Shown here one piece after another: positions 22,054 through 23,428 of a stretch of DNA of 23,428 bases. Every line of letters begins with the position of its first letter. Positions within the stretch are counted from its first letter, which is position 1. The stretch spans positions 105,425 to 128,852 of the forward strand of contig NW_019775527.1 in NCBI RefSeq assembly GCF_001039355.2, given 5' to 3'. This DNA comes from Lingula anatina (Eukaryota; Brachiopoda; Lingulata; Lingulida; Lingulidae). Under the pieces are notes generated by a model. The model was given only the letters and a program-made list of their open reading frames with translations. It was not told the DNA's origin and made no database searches. The position numbers and the translations under genes are program-made.

Positions 22054-22100
22054 AGTTCACCTGAAGAAGACCTTGTGATGAGGTCGAAACGTCGTGATCT
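22054..22100 (+). ncRNA. Hammerhead-ribozyme-like core, Penelope-like element type
   Basis: CTGAAGA at 22061-22067 fits the CUGANGA core. Helix II is GACCT/AGGTC (22069-22073 with 22081-22085). GAAAC follows at 22086-22090, then GTC at 22091-22093. Helix I pairs TCAC (22057-22060) with GTGA (22094-22097), then a T-T mismatch and AG with CT. Helix III is only the palindrome ACGT, so it would have to form between two copies, as reported for minimal hammerheads of Penelope-like elements. An extra A at 22068 between core and helix II departs from the classical consensus, so activity is uncertain. Confidence 0.5.
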
Positions 22101-22805
22101 TTCCCAACGTAAGATCCAATCTAGTAATATTTTTTCTTATCTTAGTATAATATAACTGGATGAATTAAAACTTTCATTTTAATGTCAAATAAGTTCAAGA
22201 CAATTAATTCAGATCAGCATAGATGAAATTGATTTTACTTAGATATTTATATTCTTTGCATTACATCACTTAAAGTCCACTTGAGCATCCAAACGCTGTT
22301 GCGGACCTTCTCAAATTGATGATAGCTACGGGTAACTAATGCATCAAATATAAATCACGCTATTTTATGGACCGAGGAGAGGATCAGTTCAAATTAAGTC
22401 ACATATTATGCCAGTCACTTGGAGGTTTAAATCCAACTCGTCCTATCCGTGTGTTCTGTTACTTTCATGAGTACCACCAGCGTGTACTCATGGTTTTAGT
22501 CCCGACCCGTCTCGGCTCCGCGTTCTGGCGCCGGATACAAGTCACCGTTACTGTTTCTATAACACGGCAGTGTTATACAGTTTGTCTCTGTCTTTAAATT
22601 ACATTCACAATCACGGAAGAGAAACCAAATTTAGGGACAAAAGTCTCGGTAGAGACTTTCAGATGACAGAAAATGGAGACCTGTTGACGGTTCTAAAATC
22701 GTAGAGGTACTCATTATTTCCATTTGTCTCTTTTGATCTCTTCCACCAAAACAGACGCCACACCTGAGATAATTTCGTCAAAACCGGTCCCGGGTCCGAG
22801 CGTTA
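22100..22805. other. Non-coding region with two short perfect hairpins
   Basis: No gene is recognisable. CATGAGTAC (22466-22474) pairs with GTACTCATG (22484-22492) around a 9-base loop. TATAACAC (22558-22565) pairs with GTGTTATA (22570-22577) around GGCA. The remainder shows no repeat or coding signal that I can support. Confidence 0.5.
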
Positions 22806-23341
22806 TGTAACCTTCCAACCCGGAGAATATATCCATATTCAGGGCAACGGTAACAAATATTGGAGTCCCTGTACCTAGTTTTACTGATCGGCTGTTTATA
22901 TCGGATACAGTTATTTACGCTTACTAATAGTTTTACCGCACGCAGGGATCAGTACGATTCCCTATAAAAAATGGGCCTCTAAAGCCCGCACCAAACGATG
23001 AGGAAACAGCTGAGCTGACAGTCATTCGAGGCCGTTGGCTCAGCTGATAGCTCACTGTGTGGGGACGATTTTTCAGTGGAATCCGCCTTGCGAGGCAGTT
23101 TCTCAAAATATCTAGCATGCTGAGCCAACGGCCTCGAATGACTGTCAGCTCAGCTGTTTCCTCATCGTCTGGTGCGGGCTAGTAAAAAGAGAGAGACCCC
23201 GGGAGATCGTCACGACTGTCCCTGCCTGCGTGCTAGCCTGTAGTCCGTATGAGAGGAATAAAGACTATTTAAAACGCAATCTTATCCGTCGTGTATTCAA
23301 GCCGCCGTTCTCTCAAAAATTAGTAACCAACCAAGGTTACA
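22806..23341 (+). mobile_element. Candidate LTR of a retrotransposon
   Basis: A 536-bp unit starts with TGTAACCTT and ends with AAGGTTACA, a perfect 9-bp inverted terminal pair of the TG...CA type. Inside, in the right order, are a TATA box (TATAAAAA, 22963-22970) and a poly(A) signal (AATAAAG, 23257-23263). These define U3, R and U5 segments on the + strand. I see no matching target-site duplication, no tRNA primer-binding site after 23341 and no polypurine tract before 22806. It may therefore be a recombined solo LTR or one end of an element continuing past the window. The family, perhaps Ty3/gypsy, is not determined. Confidence 0.5.
22983..23180. repeat. 62-bp near-perfect inverted repeat with 74-bp loop
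   Basis: Arms 22983-23044 and 23119-23180 are reverse complements with a single mismatch. They begin with AGCCCGCACCA and end with GGGCT. The left arm starts 13-20 bases after the TATA box of the candidate LTR, so a transcript would start in or just before it and carry the whole hairpin. It could also be a separate foldback insertion inside the LTR. Confidence 0.95.
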
Positions 23342-23428
23342 CTTCTCCTCCTAGACCGCAAAGACCCGTGTCCCCATCTCTTGGATTAAGGACACATATA
23401 ATCTCAACTTGAACCCCCTGTTTTTTTT

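Overview
The window is metazoan nuclear DNA. It is AT-rich, with long introns bounded by GT/AG, many microsatellites and several short transposon-like elements. It carries two complete protein-coding genes, both on the + strand. The lineage is an invertebrate animal; a lophotrochozoan such as a mollusc is my best guess, but the sequence alone does not settle it.

Layout. 1-1420: upstream DNA with no assignable gene, apart from one unassigned minus-strand exon-like ORF. 1424-1461: possible TATA/initiator core promoter. 1561-8575: a 15-exon gene for a secreted BPI/LBP-family lipopolysaccharide-binding protein. Every junction keeps frame, and the product is 489 residues, about the length of human BPI. 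Its poly(A) signal is at 8849. 8876-10250: intergenic DNA with a G-rich tract. 10253-10388: probable promoter of the second gene. 10386-20949: a 15-exon gene for the orthologue of the C2H2 zinc-finger transcription factor ZNF341 (989 residues, 13 finger-like units), with its poly(A) signal at 21582. 21640-23428: non-coding DNA rich in mobile-element structure. This includes a 255-bp foldback element, a hammerhead-ribozyme-like core typical of Penelope-like elements, two small hairpins, and an LTR-like unit with a TATA box, an AATAAA and a near-perfect 62-bp inverted repeat at its predicted transcript start.

The two genes have related biology. BPI/LBP proteins bind bacterial lipopolysaccharide outside the cell. 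ZNF341 in human is a nuclear activator of STAT1 and STAT3. Both families also lie close together on human 20q11, so the linkage here may be ancestral. The sequence gives no direct evidence that one gene regulates the other.

The most unusual observations are: a decayed copy of part of a ZNF341 zinc-finger exon lying in a downstream intron; a perfect match to the remembered ZNF341 binding motif inside ZNF341's own first intron; the hammerhead-like core with a palindromic stem III next to a foldback structure; and the LTR with a long hairpin at its expected cap site.
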